Origin: Voacanga thouarsii
Taxonomy: Eukaryota; Streptophyta; Magnoliopsida; Gentianales; Apocynaceae
Assembly (NCBI GenBank): GCA_026120185.1
Contig: JANUWF010001783.1
Location: 8,027,001-8,091,000, forward strand
Reading direction: 5' to 3'
Length of the DNA stretch: 64,000 nucleotides
Below the pieces are notes generated by a model, which worked only from the letters and a program-made list of their open reading frames with translations, had not been told where the DNA came from and did not search any database. Numbering within the stretch: position 1 is the first letter of the stretch; the number at the start of each line of letters is the position of its first letter. The position numbers and the translations under genes are program-made. This document shows positions 1 through 10,613 of the stretch, one piece after another.

Positions 1-1965
1 ATGGACAAATTTGAAAGTAATCGGATATAATTGGCCATATAATATAGCAAAATCTCTATATAAAAGCAAAAAATCTAACCCGTTTACATTGATTAGCATA
101 TTGAATTAATGATCTAACCGTTAAATTTATTAAAATTGCTAAAAATATATTATGGCCAAATTTGAAGGTAATCGGATATGATTTGTCACATGATCTAGTA
201 TAATCTTTATATAAAATCCCAAAACCTAAAGCATTTAGAAACATAAGCATATCAAATTAATAATCCAACCATTAGATTTGTTAAAACCACTAAGAAAAAG
301 TATTATTACCAAATTTGATTATAATTGAATATATTTTACCACATAATCTAGCATAATCTCTATAAAAAAGCTCAAAACCTAACACATTTACATTGATTAG
401 CATATTAAATTAACTATCCAATCATAAATTTGTTAAAATTTCTAAAAAAAAGTATTATGGTCAAATTTGAAGGTAATTGGATATGTTTTGACACATGTTC
501 TAGCATAATCTCTATATAAAAGCCCAAAATCTAACTAATTTACATTGATTAGAATATTAAATTAACGATTTAACCGTTCAATTTATTAACATTGTAAAAA
601 AGAAAAAGTATTGTGGCCAAATTTGAAGGTAATCGAATATATTTTGCCATATAATCTAGCATAATCTTTACATAAAAATCCAAAATCTAATGCGTTTACA
701 AATATTAGCATATCAAATTAGCGATCCAATGTTAGATTGGTTAGAATTTCAAAAAAAAAAAAAAAACAAACAAGAATTATGGCCAAATTTGAAGGTAATC
801 CGATATGTTTTGATATATAATCTAGCATAACCTTTACATAAAAGCTCAAAACCTAACGCATTTAGAAACATAAGGATATCAAATTAACGATCTAACCGTC
901 AGATTTGTTAAAATTGCTAAAAAAATGTATTCTGATCAAATTTGAAGGTAATCGGATATGTTTTACTATATGATCTAGTATAATCTCTACACAAAGCTCA
1001 AAAACTAATGCATTTATAAAGATTAGCATATCAAATTAATGATCCAACCGTTAGATTTGTTAAAATTACTAAGAGAAGTATTATGGCCAAATTTGAAGGT
1101 AATCTAGCATAATCTCCACATAAAACACCTAAAACTTAATGTATTTAGAAACATAAGGATATCAAATTAATAATCCAATCGTTAGATTTGTTAAAATTAC
1201 TTAAAAGGTATTATGGCCAAATTAAAAGTAATCGAATTTGTTTTATCACATAATCTAGCATAATCTTTATATAAAAAGCCTAAAACCTAACCCATTTATG
1301 AATATTAGCATATTAAATTAACAATACAACCATTAGATTGTTAAAAGTGCTAAAATAAGTATTATGGCCAAATTTGAAGGTAATCAGATTTGTTTTGTCA
1401 TATGATCTATCATAATCTTTACACAAAAGCCCAAAATCTAACGCATTTAAAAAGATTAGCATATCAAATTAATAATTCAATTGTTAGATTTGTTAAAATT
1501 ACTTTAAAAAGTATTATTGCCAAATTTGAAGGTAATCGAATATGTTTTGCTATATAATCTAGCATAATCTCTATATAAAAGCCCAATACCTAATGCATTT
1601 ATGAATATTAGCATATCAAATTAACGATTCAACCGTTAGATTTGTTAAAATTGCTAAAATAAGTATTATGGCCAAATTTGAAGGTAATCGGATTTGTTTT
1701 GCCATATGATCTATCATAATCTTTACATAAAAGCTTAAAACCTAACGTATTTATAAAGATCAACATATCAAATTAACATTCCAACCGTTGGATTTGTTAA
1801 AATTGGTAAAAAAATAATTATGTCCAAATTTGACGGTAATCGGATATGATTTCCCACATAATCTGATATAATTCTACATAAAAGCTTAAAATCTAACGCA
1901 TTTACAAAAATTAGCATACCAAATTTACAATCCAACTGTTAGATTTGTTATAAGTTCATGTTCAA
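1..1965 (-). repeat. Satellite-like tandem array, about 13 units of ~150 bp, inside a CACTA end
   Basis: Each unit opens with a variant of ATGGCCAAATTTGAAGGTAA. I read unit starts near 1, 152, 300, 457, 611, 779, 932, 1082, 1213, 1366, 1514, 1668 and 1812, giving spacings of 131-168 bp and usually about 152. Units share internal blocks such as AGCATATCAAATTAA and CCAACCGTTAGATTTGTTAA. The unit near 1082 is shorter through an internal deletion. No unit is open in any consistent frame, so this is non-coding. The same unit, reverse-complemented, forms the array at 61430-63060. The strand given is the one reading inward from the CACTA terminus at 4597. The left end of the array lies outside the window. 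Confidence 0.93.
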
Positions 1966-2034
1966 TTTGTAATCTCCTATAATGATTATTATTTTAACAT
2001 AATAAATTTTTTTTTGAATTTGTCAAATATATTT

Positions 2035-2334
2035 AGAGATATAAAGGCGACTCAAACTGGTGTCTATTTTGTCTCTAAATGGAAAATTAAAAACCAAATG
2101 GAGATAATGACCATTAACTTGAAATTAAAGTCAATTTAGAGACAAAAACGTAAATCATCTTTTTGTCTCTAAAATTTAGATACAAAAAATATAAACTCTA
2201 ATTATTCTCAAATATTTGAGACGGATTTGGTAATCTCTAAATCGTCCTATGTAGAGACCAATTAGAGACAACTAAGACCATCTCTAATTTTAGAGACGGA
2301 TTTGAAATTAGAGTCGGTGCATGTGTTTTTAGTG
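2035..2334. repeat. CACTA-type subterminal repeat block ending in a CACTA-like terminus
   Basis: About ten copies of GAGAC/GTCTC-centred motifs occur here (TTTAGAGACAAAA, GTCTCTAAATTTAGA variants). The block closes with GTTTTTAGTG at 2325-2334, the reverse complement of CACTAAAAAC, which would make a valid CACTA terminus of a different sequence type from the one at 4597. Positions 2124-2296 are homologous, in the same orientation, to 3831-3988. Either this is the end of a separate but related CACTA element, or it is an internal block of the element ending at 4597 that was split by the LTR-like insert. Confidence 0.6.
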
Positions 2335-3829
2335 TAGAAAATATTACTAACAAATTACACAATCAATCAAACTTTAATAAAATGCTAACTACTAAAACCA
2401 CACATACATGTATGTATACTCATCGTATAGTATAGGGAATAGCAAGTATCAAATTCACGAGAATTTAGACTCCCACCTTACTTTACTCAAATCTTTATTG
2501 TTTAGCCAATAGAACAAAGGAATAAAAGTAAATAACCTACTAACCTAATATACTAGAGAAAATCAAATCACACAAGAAAAGACACAGGGATAATCAATAA
2601 GTGAGAATACGGAGAAAAGACATATAAATAGATAGAAATTCTTAAATACACAATAATAATTGACTAGCTATTCTTTCAATTAATTATTATCTCGGCATCA
2701 TGAAAGATTAAAGTAGACCCACTTCGTTTGCAATCCATGGAATCACTATCTTCTAGTTAAATTAGTGAATATATTCTATCTCAACTAATTTACCCAAAAA
2801 ATGTATTAAAATCAATCCTCACACAAATCCTTATATTCTAGGTGATTTAAGTATGAAATTAGCCAATGAATCTATATTCTGGCAATCATCAACCAAATTT
2901 TGATTACTTAGTCTTTACCCTTAACCTCTTTTTCAAGCAAGTTAAGAATAACTAGTATTGAATTAATTAGTTGGACATTCTCTCCTAACATCGTTTTGCA
3001 AGTTAATTTGGAGAGAACTAATCAATCCAATAAGATATTATACTCAAGTAATCAAATACCAAGAATAGCAATAAATTGATCAAAGAACTAAAAAGGATAC
3101 AAAATCATGAATCCAAAAGAATATCATCTAAAGATAATTAAAATATTAATCTCAAATTGTCAATAAATTACAAAGAAGAGAAAAAGAAACCACTCATAGA
3201 TAAGTAAACATTCTTCTTCTTCTTTGAAACCTTCTTGAGCAACCTTCTCTTCTTTTCCAAGAATTCTCATTTGATCCTCCTAAATCTTGGTGTTTCTCTA
3301 GGAGTTTTCTAAAGATATTATATTGAAGAATTGAAAAATATTAAAATTATTAAAAACTCATTTGTACAATGTTATTCTCTTGTATATATAAGAGTTCTAA
3401 TTGCCAAAAAGTTCCTACAAGAGTCATTTTCCATGGTTGAAAGAGTTCCAAAAAAAAAAAAAAATCAAACTAAAATTGTCAAAATCTGCTTGGAAAAGAA
3501 AAATTCGCCGACACTAATCAAAATGGACCTAGAGTCAGGTCCATTCAACCCTCCTGGCGCCGGGTCCAATCTCATTTCTCACTGTTTGCTGCTTTTTTCA
3601 GAACAGCCTGACGCCTGATACCTTAACTAGAGCTAGCGCTAGGTACAATTTGGAATCTTTCACTTTTTGCTCTAATCCACTTAAATTTGTACAAATTTGT
3701 CAAAAATACTTTTTACAAGAAAAATGTCAAATATGAAGGAATATGTCTAGTTATTATATCAAAAATATCTTAAATTACCCTCAAATAACTAGAAAAATAG
3801 TGATGAATTTAGCCCTTATCAAGAGTTAA
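2333..3829 (-). mobile_element. Probable solo LTR, Athila-like, minus orientation
   Basis: Reverse-complemented, this ~1.5-kb block starts TGATAAGGGCTAAATTC and resembles the LTR-like blocks at 12651-14330 and 15548-17140. Shared stretches include a purine/pyrimidine pattern around 2390-2540 (TATGTATACTC, then a run matching CCACCTTTGTTTCATTGTT on the other copies) and a TATATAAG promoter-like site at 3386-3393 (plus-strand text). It carries GC-rich units (CTGGCGCCGG at 3556, GACGCCTGA at 3611, CTAGCGCTAG at 3632) in otherwise AT-rich DNA. No coding potential is convincing; the 95-residue frame at 3331-3618 is not like any protein I know. A clean 5-bp TSD was not found, so the boundaries are approximate. 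Confidence 0.5.
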
Positions 3830-3830
3830 T

Positions 3831-4597
3831 TTAGAGACAAAAACGTAAATCATACTTTTCGTCTCTAAAATTTAGTGACAAAAAATATTGACTTTAATTA
3901 GTCTCAAATATTTGAGACGAATTTGATAATCTCTAAAATATCTCTATTTAGAGACCAATTAGAGACGACTAAGACCGTCTCTAATTTTGAGACCAATGGA
4001 GCAATGAAACGGTAGAAACAAACATATTCATCTCTAATTAGTTTCAATTTAATCTCTATTTTGTCTCTAATATTAGAGACTAATAACTTTTTCGTCTCTA
4101 TTTTTTCTCTAATATTAGAGATGCATTGACCGTCATCACAGTTCCGACTCTATTTGGAGGTAAAATTGAGACGGCTTGACTATTGTCTCTATTTTGCATC
4201 TACTTAGAGACTAAATAGAAATGCTTTAGTTAGAGACGAAAAATATCTGTCTCTAATTTGTCTCTGATATTCGATACGCATTAAGAGTCATCACTATTTT
4301 GACTCTATTTAGAGACAAAATTGAGACTACATTACTTTCGTCTCTATTTTGCGTCTATTTAGAGACAAAATAGAAAAGTTTTATTTAGAGAGGAAATACT
4401 TTCGTCTCTATTTTGCGTCTATTTAGAGATAAAATAGAAACGTTTTATTTAGTGGCAAAAATTTTTCATCTCTATTTTATCTCAAATATCTCATTTTAAT
4501 TTTTTAAAAATCACATTATCTCAAATTGGTCTCTATTTAGAGACGAAATAATTTTGTCTCTAAGGTTTCGTCTCTAAATCCCGATTTTCCTATAGTG
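3831..4597. repeat. CACTA subterminal repeat field and right terminus
   Basis: TTTAGAGACAAAA and TTCGTCTCTA motifs recur at roughly 25-45-bp intervals in both orientations, up to the terminus CCTATAGTG at 4589-4597. A local direct repeat of about 65 bp (GACTACATTACTTTCGTCTC near 4325 and GAGGAAATACTTTCGTCTC near 4390, each followed by TATTTTGCGTCTATTTAGAGA) shows unequal expansion inside the field. Such arrays bind the TnpA-class protein in En/Spm elements; that role is inferred from the family only. Confidence 0.75.
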
Positions 4598-4845
4598 TTC
4601 AAAGATTTTGAGAAACTAATCTTGTGTTAAATTAGGAAAAGTGTTATTTTATGATTCAAGAAGGTATTGTGTTAAAATATAAGATATCAAGGAAGGGTTT
4701 GGAAGTTGATAAGGTGAAGATTGAAACTATTGAGAAGCTTTCTCCTCCCACTTTTGTGAGAGTCATTTGTATTTTTCTTGGTCATATAGGTTCTTATAGA
4801 AGGTTCATTCAAGACTTTTCAAAAATCTAAAAACCTCTCACTTCT
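4598..4845 (+). pseudogene. Athila-like Ty3/gypsy RT fragment (left part of split pol)
   Basis: After removal of obvious damage, the plus strand reads as the late palm/thumb region of a plant gypsy reverse transcriptase. KGLEVDKVKIETIEKL is encoded near 4690-4738 and is followed by a recognisable FLGH..SYRRFI.DFSKI..PL segment up to 4840. Frameshifts and stops are present (TAA at 4628, TAG in the codon after DFSKI). The fragment is bounded on the left by the CACTA terminus (4597) and on the right by the TSD CTTCT (4841-4845) of the minus-strand gypsy element. The same protein resumes at 10614, so this is one half of a split gene. The gag and early RT would lie left of the window. Confidence 0.85.
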
Positions 4846-5855
4846 TGATATGATCTTGAGTGGGCTTTTTCTTGGTGTTGTGGATGGTTTAGTTGGTTAT
4901 GAGTTTCACTCAACCCAAGGGGCCAAAACAGAGAATTTCTTGAGACAAAAAGGAGAAAATGAAACTAACAACTTACCCTCTATCAAATTCTTGAAGAACT
5001 AAGCTTCAAAGACCCTCGAGAATAGTAGATAGTTCTACTATAATCTCACCCCAATATCATTGAAGCAACAAAAGCAAACAAGAACAAATAAAATAGAGAA
5101 AATAGGCACCCAAGTAATGGAATTTAAACAAACCTTAAAAGAGTAAAGTAACTAAGACCCATTCAAGAAACTACATTAGATTATCCAAAAGATTTTATAG
5201 ATTCATTCATAAGGAGGATTAACCCTTAAGCATGGTCTTGAATAAGATGAACAAGGAAGCTAGGGCCTCTCAAGACTCTTTCTTCAAATTTGAATAAAAA
5301 GTGTGAATTGTGTTGTAAAATACTAAAGGTTGTATTTATACTACCATAACCCTAGCTAAGTAATCCCTGAGGTTATAATACAATTTAAAGCCTTAATAGG
5401 TCTTTACAAAACATTTAAAATGGAGAAAAATCAGAGAAAACATGAAAAACGTAGGGCAGTGATTGACTGCCAAGGCCCTAGCTGGCACCGACTATGGCTC
5501 TTGAATCGGCGCCAGTTGTGCGCTGTGTTCGGGCGTCGTTGAGCAGGTTGAAGCTGGCGCCGGTTTGGCTGCTTGAGGCCGGCGCCGGCTATCCACTGGA
5601 AGGCCTCTTTTTGATCAAATTTCATTCGTCTTTGTTGCCGGCTTGAGTTCTTGTTGGGTCCTTCTTGAATAGTCATCAAAATGAACTCTTAGCTAGCTTT
5701 CTCAACCTTCTTCCATCCTTAAGCATGGTTTTATGAGCAATTGAAAATCATCTTGAAGCTTCTTGGACCTAAATCTTGTCATCGGTCATTGTCTTTGCAT
5801 AGTCACGCCTCCCCCTCCTTGATCTTGACCTCCATGATGAAGCGGAGTCTCATCA
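4846..5855 (-). repeat. 3' LTR of the minus-strand gypsy element
   Basis: Homologous over its whole length to 9592-10608, with scattered substitutions and small indels (for example CAACTTACCCTC versus CAACCTACCCTC). The polypurine tract lies directly next to it: the plus strand shows TCTCTCCTTCCTT at 5856-5868, a purine run on the coding strand. It contains a series of GGCGCC-type units between 5476 and 5592. The integrase reading frame runs about 70 bp into this LTR before its stop at 5786. Confidence 0.92.
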
Positions 5856-6601
5856 TCTCTCCTTCCTTGAAAAGGATTCGTCTTCGAATCATTGCCATCA
5901 TCTACATCAAAGGGAGAGAGGTCACTAACATTAAAAGTGGTGCTAACATGATACTCACCGGGTAAATCTATCTTATAAGCGTTATCTCTAACTTTGGTGA
6001 AAACTTGAAATGGACCATCCCCCTTTGGAACTAGTTTGCTTCGTCGTTGCGTGAGAAATCTCTCCTTGCTAAGGTGCACCCATACCCAATCGCCCGGATC
6101 AAATGACACATTTTTCCTTCCTTGATTACGCTTATGGGCGATCTCTTCATTTCGTTTTGCACTGGTTGCTTTCATATTCTCATGGAGTGCCTTTACCATT
6201 TTTGCCTTCTTAACTCCATCGAGGTTTATCCGTTCACCTATAGGCAATGGAACTAAATTTAAAGGAGTTAGATGATTAAAACCATACACAATTTCAAAAG
6301 GAGAATAAGAAGTGGTAAAGTGAATAGCCTTTTTATAAGTAAACTCAATGTGTGGCAAGCATTCCTCCCAATTTTTCAAATTCTTCTTGATTATGGTCTG
6401 CAAGAATTGGGTAAGTGTTCGACTGACCACCTTCTTTGGAAAAACGTCTTCAAATTTTTGAAGAATAGCTGCAATTTTATTAGGCAAAGATAGTGTAGAA
6501 TCATTAGTAAAAACATAAGGACCTTTGCATAAAAGAAGAATATCCGGTTCCTTAGCTTCTATAGCCTCTATGACCTCACTTCCTTTTACAAAGAAATTCA
6601 C
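5786..6601 (-). pseudogene. Fused remnant: pre-RT segment joined in frame to integrase C-terminus
   Basis: An open frame of 271 residues. Residues 1-57 (6601-6431) match the stretch that precedes RT in plant gypsy polyproteins, ending FEDVFPKK. From about residue 58 the text jumps to the end of the integrase core (LTQFLQTIIKKNLKNW, then a SPFEIVYGF block near residues 101-109) and the integrase C-terminal domain (DPGDWVWVHLSKERF, TFNVSDLSPFD). Roughly 800 residues usual between these points are absent, including the RT YxDD box, RNase H and the first two integrase catalytic acids. The frame is preserved across the junction near 6430. No chromodomain is seen. The product would have no catalytic activity. 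Confidence 0.9.
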
Positions 6602-6839
6602 TCTTCTTTTACATCCCCTCTCTTGTCTTTATTTACTCCTATCCTTGATTGTCAAAGGTACTTGTTTGTTCATCATCTCTCTCAACTCTTTTTCTTTCCT
6701 CTCAATTTTTTATTTTTATTTGACATCTTGCGCTCCCTTTTTTTTTTCTTTCTCCTTCATAATTCTTTGATCTTTGTTCACCTCACTAGGGGCCATGGGG
6801 GTGAGGGTAAACTTAGTTCCCTCCTTGAGTAGGGAATAA

Positions 6840-8712
6840 TTATTCTTCCTTCCATCATGCTTTACATGCCTATCATATTGCTAAGGCTTTCCTAGGAGCA
6901 AGTGGCCCGCTTACATCGGTACCAAATCACATAGCACACCATCCTTGTACTTTCCCATCTCAAAAGATACCAAAACTTGTTTGTTTTCTCTCAATTCCCC
7001 TTATCGTTCAACTATTGCAGTTTGTAGGGCTTGGAGTGTTTAATCCACTTTATGTCCATTTCTTCAACTAAGTTTGCACTAATCACGTTAGTACAACTTT
7101 TACTATCCACAATGACACTACAAGGAGTCTTATTAATTAGACACCTAGTGTAAAAAATGTTTTCTCTTCGTTGGTGATCTTGGTCTTCAATGGCTTGTGA
7201 ATTCAATGACCTTCTTGTGACTCCCATCAAAGAGTATTCCTGACCAACAACTTCTCCTTCATCACTCTCCTCATTCCCATTTCCCTCTTGGTTTCCTTGG
7301 TACTTTTCTCCCTCTTCTTTTTCGTCGGTAGAAACCTCACTATAGGGATTAGTATACATCGTTCTCTTTCTTGGACACTCATGAGAAGTATGTCCATATC
7401 CAAGGCACTTAAAACACTTAATATTCCTATTCCTTTGTGGCCTCTCCATGGCGTTTCCCTTGTCCTTACTCCAACTTTCCCTAGGTTTCCAATCCTCCTT
7501 AGGCTTCCAATCCTCTTTAAGTTTCAAATCCTCCATTAGTTTGTTGAAGTCCCTTTGGAATGGCTTAGGGGCTTCATCTTTCTTAATTGACATTTTTCTA
7601 GTAGTGTTGGGGTTTGGAAGTGGTGGTTTAGTAAATGCCCTCATCTTTAATTGCTTCTCAATCTTCATAGCGGCATGTACCATATCCTCCAATCGATCAT
7701 AAGGGTGTAATTATACCAAATTGGCAATTTCCTTATTTAATCCTCCCTAGAACCTTGCTCTTGTTGCTCTAGGATCCTCATTGATTTGAGCTCTCATCAA
7801 CATTACTTCCATCTCTTTATGGTAATCTTCCACACTCTTGCTCCCTTACTTGAGTGATTGGAGCCTTTAGTAAAGATTATTGTAGTAATGGTGTGGTATA
7901 AACCTTGTCCTCATCATATCTTTCAATAAATTCTAACTAGCCACGGTTTCCACTCCCATTTGTTTCCTTTGTGCACTAACTTGCTCCCACCAAACCAAGC
8001 ATATTCCGAAAATCCCAAAATAGCTAACCTCACATTTGACCTCTCATTATAGGTGTGACTTTCTAGGAAGATCTCCATCTTGCTTTCTCACTTGAAATAT
8101 GCTTCGGGGTCACTCTTGTCATAGACTGTGGGCACTTTCAATTTGATGTGGCTCAACTCCTTCTCCTCATAATTTCCTTTTCCCTTACTTCCTCTATTGC
8201 CCATCCTCTATTGTGTTCCCTAAAGGCTTCAACTTGTTCCCCCTCATACCATTTATCAACTCCCTCAAACTCTCTTTCTAACCCCTTTAAGTTGTTCTCA
8301 TCATTCCTTTCTTGACCTCTACCTCGTCCTCCTCTTATACCATGTCTTTCCCCTCTCATAGGAGCTTGTTGGAATCCCCCGATAGAGTGATCATCCCATT
8401 CTTCCCCTTGTTGGGCATTTAACGGAGGAGTATGGGCATCACCATCCCTCATCCCTCATCCTAGGGCTAGGTACTTCAAATCTCTCTTGGCCTCTCTTTT
8501 GTGCGGCTGTAGAAGATTGTCTAAGATGATTTATCAATTCCCTTGTCATGTTTTGAAACTCACTTTGCATAGTCCTCATCATAGCTTGCAAGTCATCATG
8601 CAAAACCCTAACATCAATTTGTTCTTCTTGAGGTCTACTAGGTCCACTTGGGTTGGGCCTAGAGATCTCTTGATCATGGGCTATGGTGGTGAAATATTTA
8701 CTTATTTAAACT
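6840..8712 (-). pseudogene. gag and protease of the minus-strand gypsy element, degenerate
   Basis: The gag N-terminus reads from about 8712 with no obvious ATG (an ATA follows the upstream stop) through a frame containing EISRPNPSGPSRPQEEQ. A second frame covers 8452-8153. The 8150-7700 stretch is gag with frameshifts (KVPTVYDKSDPEAYF is visible near 8140). The frame 7692-7012 holds the gag C-terminus, a CX2CX4HX4C zinc knuckle (CFKCLGYGHTSHEC, about 7411-7370) and the start of the protease. The protease has VIVDSKSCTNVIS where the family has D-[ST]-G, so the active-site glycine is replaced. The protease tail (GKYKDGVLCDLVP, then a GHLLLGKPWQYDR block) continues to about 6840 past stops. Gag packages RNA and protease matures the polyprotein; here both are broken. 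Confidence 0.88.
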
Positions 8713-9570
8713 TGTAAAACAAAAGAGATTAGAGAGAAAAATAGATCATCACTTCGCTTTCTTGCGTGTTGGCTCTCAAAGGTTGGTTATTCCATCCTCG
8801 TGTTTGCTCTCTTAGGCTCTTTTAGTAATAGTCTCACCATTTTGCTTTTTTCTCAATACTCAAGCCTTCTTGTTCAATCCCAATTCTCCCCAATAGCTAA
8901 AGATTTAGTCCAACTTAGTGAATTACACAAATCAATGAATTTTTTCAATTAGTGAGTTTTAGGGGAATTTCAACAAACACTTATTGGGCACCTCAAGCAA
9001 TCACGTTTTAATCAAGAATTTCAAGAAATGTAGACTCAATTAACATAAGAACAAACACTTGACACACAAAGAAACACTTCTAAACAAGAAACAAACAAGA
9101 GTTATTAAGAACAAAGAAACAAGAACTAGGATTATGAAGGACAAGATGATCACAAGTGTGCACTAGTAAAGTTGAATTCAATGAGCATGGAATTTCAACA
9201 ATAGAGTGATATACTAAGTTCTAAAATCCCAAGGAATAAAAATCAAGAATCAAAGTTCCAAACTATAGTAAAAAGCATTCTCATGGAACATTTATCAAAC
9301 ACCTTGATTGCAATCCCGTCACTTAAGAACAACCAACATTTTCACCCATATTTAAGCCAATTTTTAGCATAAACACAAGAAAATTTTATTTCCAAAGATT
9401 ATATTAACATCAAGAAGCAATTTTTCTAAAGAAAAATTAAGGTATAACAAAGATTTCATGACCTTTTTGGAGCATGTTTTTGAGTTACGGGGTTTCTTTG
9501 TTTTCTTTTTCTTCAACTTTGTAGGGCTCCTTTTCTTGCTTTCAAACTTTGATTGGAATTAAACCTTTCC
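8713..9570. other. Untranslated leader of the minus-strand gypsy element
   Basis: Between the PBS and the first gag-like codons there is about 860 bp of AT-rich sequence without a convincing reading frame. This is the position of a 5' untranslated leader. Nothing else is recognised. Confidence 0.6.
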
Positions 9571-9584
9571 TTACTTTGATACCA
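9571..9584 (-). other. Primer-binding site of the minus-strand gypsy element
   Basis: Reverse-complemented, 9584-9571 reads TGGTATCAAAGTAA. This resembles the complement of the initiator-methionine tRNA 3' end (TGGTATCAGAGC), the primer of most plant chromoviruses. It lies 7 bases from the inner end of the 5' LTR (9592). Two mismatches to the consensus are visible. Confidence 0.75.
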
Positions 9585-9591
9585 AATTCTT

Positions 9592-10608
9592 TGATATGAT
9601 CTTGAGTGAGTTTTTTTTTTATGTTATAGGTGGTTTAGTTGGTTATGAGTTCCACTTAACCTAAGGAGCCAAAATAGAGAATTTCCTGAGACAAAAAGGA
9701 GAAAATGAAACAACAACCTACCCTCTATCAAACCCTTGAAGAACTAAGTTTCAAAGACCCTCAAGAATAGTAGATAGTTCTACTATAATCTCACCCCAAT
9801 ATCATTGAAGTAACAAAATCAAACAAGAACAAATAGGATAGAGAAAATAGGCACCCAAGTAATAGAATTCAAACAAATCTTAGAAGAGCAAAACAACTAA
9901 GATCCATTCAAGAAACCACATTGGATTATCCAAAAGATTTTATAGAATCATTCATAATGAGGACTAACCCTTAAGCATGGTCTTGAATAAGATGAATCAG
10001 GAAGCTAGAGCCTTTCAAGACTCTCTCTTCAAATTTGAATAAAAAGTGTGAATTGTATTGTTAAATCACTAAATGTTGTATTTATACTACCATAATCTTA
10101 GCTAAATAATCCTTGAGGTTATAATACAATTTAGGGCCTTAATAGGTCTTTACAAAATATTTAAAATAGAGAAAAATGGAGAAAACAAAAAAACGCGGGG
10201 CAGCGATCGACTGCTCAGGCCCTAGCCGGCGCCGGCTATGGCTCTTGAACCGGCGCCGGTTGCGCGCTCTGTTTAGGCCGTTGTTAAGCAGGTTGAAGCC
10301 GACACCGATTTGGCTACTTGGGGCCAGCGCCGACTGTCCACTGGAAGGCCTCATTTTGGTTAAATTTCGTCCGTTTTTGTTGCCGGCTTGAGTACTTATT
10401 GGGTCCTTCTTAGATAGTCATCAAAACGAAGTCTTAGCTAGCTTCCTCAACCTTCCAACCTTTTTCCATCCTCAAGTATGGTTTTATGAGTAATTGAAAC
10501 TCATCTTGAAGCTTCTTGAACCTAGATCTTGTCATCGGTCCTTGTCTTTGCATAGTCACGCCTCCCCTTCCTTGATCTTGACCTCCATAATGAAGCGGAG
10601 TCTTATCA
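9592..10608 (-). repeat. 5' LTR of the minus-strand gypsy element
   Basis: Partner of the LTR at 4846-5855. Outer end TGATAAGACTCC abuts the TSD CTTCT (10609-10613). The GGCGCC unit series is clearest here: CCGGCGCCGG at 10227 and 10252, then CCGACACCG near 10299 and CCAGCGCCG near 10323. A short minus-strand frame at 10354-10139 and a plus-strand frame at 10176-10391 are products of this GC-rich patch, not genes. Confidence 0.92.
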
Positions 10609-10613
10609 CTTCT

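Larger units (their letters stand above)
1..4597. mobile_element. Right-hand part of a CACTA (En/Spm-like) transposon, left end outside window
   Basis: The sequence at 4584-4597 reads ATTTTCCTATAGTG, the reverse complement of a CACTATAGGAAAAT terminus. Inward of it is a dense field of short inverted and direct motifs (TTTAGAGACAAAA, TTTTGTCTCTAAA), typical of CACTA subterminal repeats. Directly outside the terminus the flank is the reverse-transcriptase region of a gypsy element, so the CACTA inserted there. The satellite array and an LTR-like block lie within its span. No transposase is visible, so the missing left part must hold it or the element is non-autonomous. The 3-bp TSD cannot be tested because the partner end is not in the window. 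Confidence 0.7.
4846..10608 (-). mobile_element. Ty3/gypsy LTR retrotransposon, complete termini, internally deleted
   Basis: Two direct LTRs of about 1.01 kb (4846-5855 and 9592-10608) flank an internal region with PBS, gag, protease and an integrase tail, all on the minus strand. Read on that strand the LTR starts TGATAAGACTCC (5' copy; TGATGAGACTCC in the 3' copy) and ends AAGATCATATCA. The 5-bp TSD is CTTCT at 4841-4845 and 10609-10613. The target is the RT/RNase H coding region of the Athila-like element, whose reading continues on both sides. Total length 5.76 kb. The PBS type (initiator-Met-like) and integrase tail suggest a chromovirus of the CRM/Galadriel kind. RT, RNase H and the integrase core are missing, so it is non-autonomous. 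Confidence 0.93.

Noticed and set aside
1..1965. CRISPR-like array
   Set aside because: The unit is about 150 bp with no alternating spacers, and the genome is plant nuclear. It is a satellite.
6272..7702. Plus-strand frames of 70-85 residues
   Set aside because: They are antisense shadows of the gypsy gag and integrase on the minus strand.
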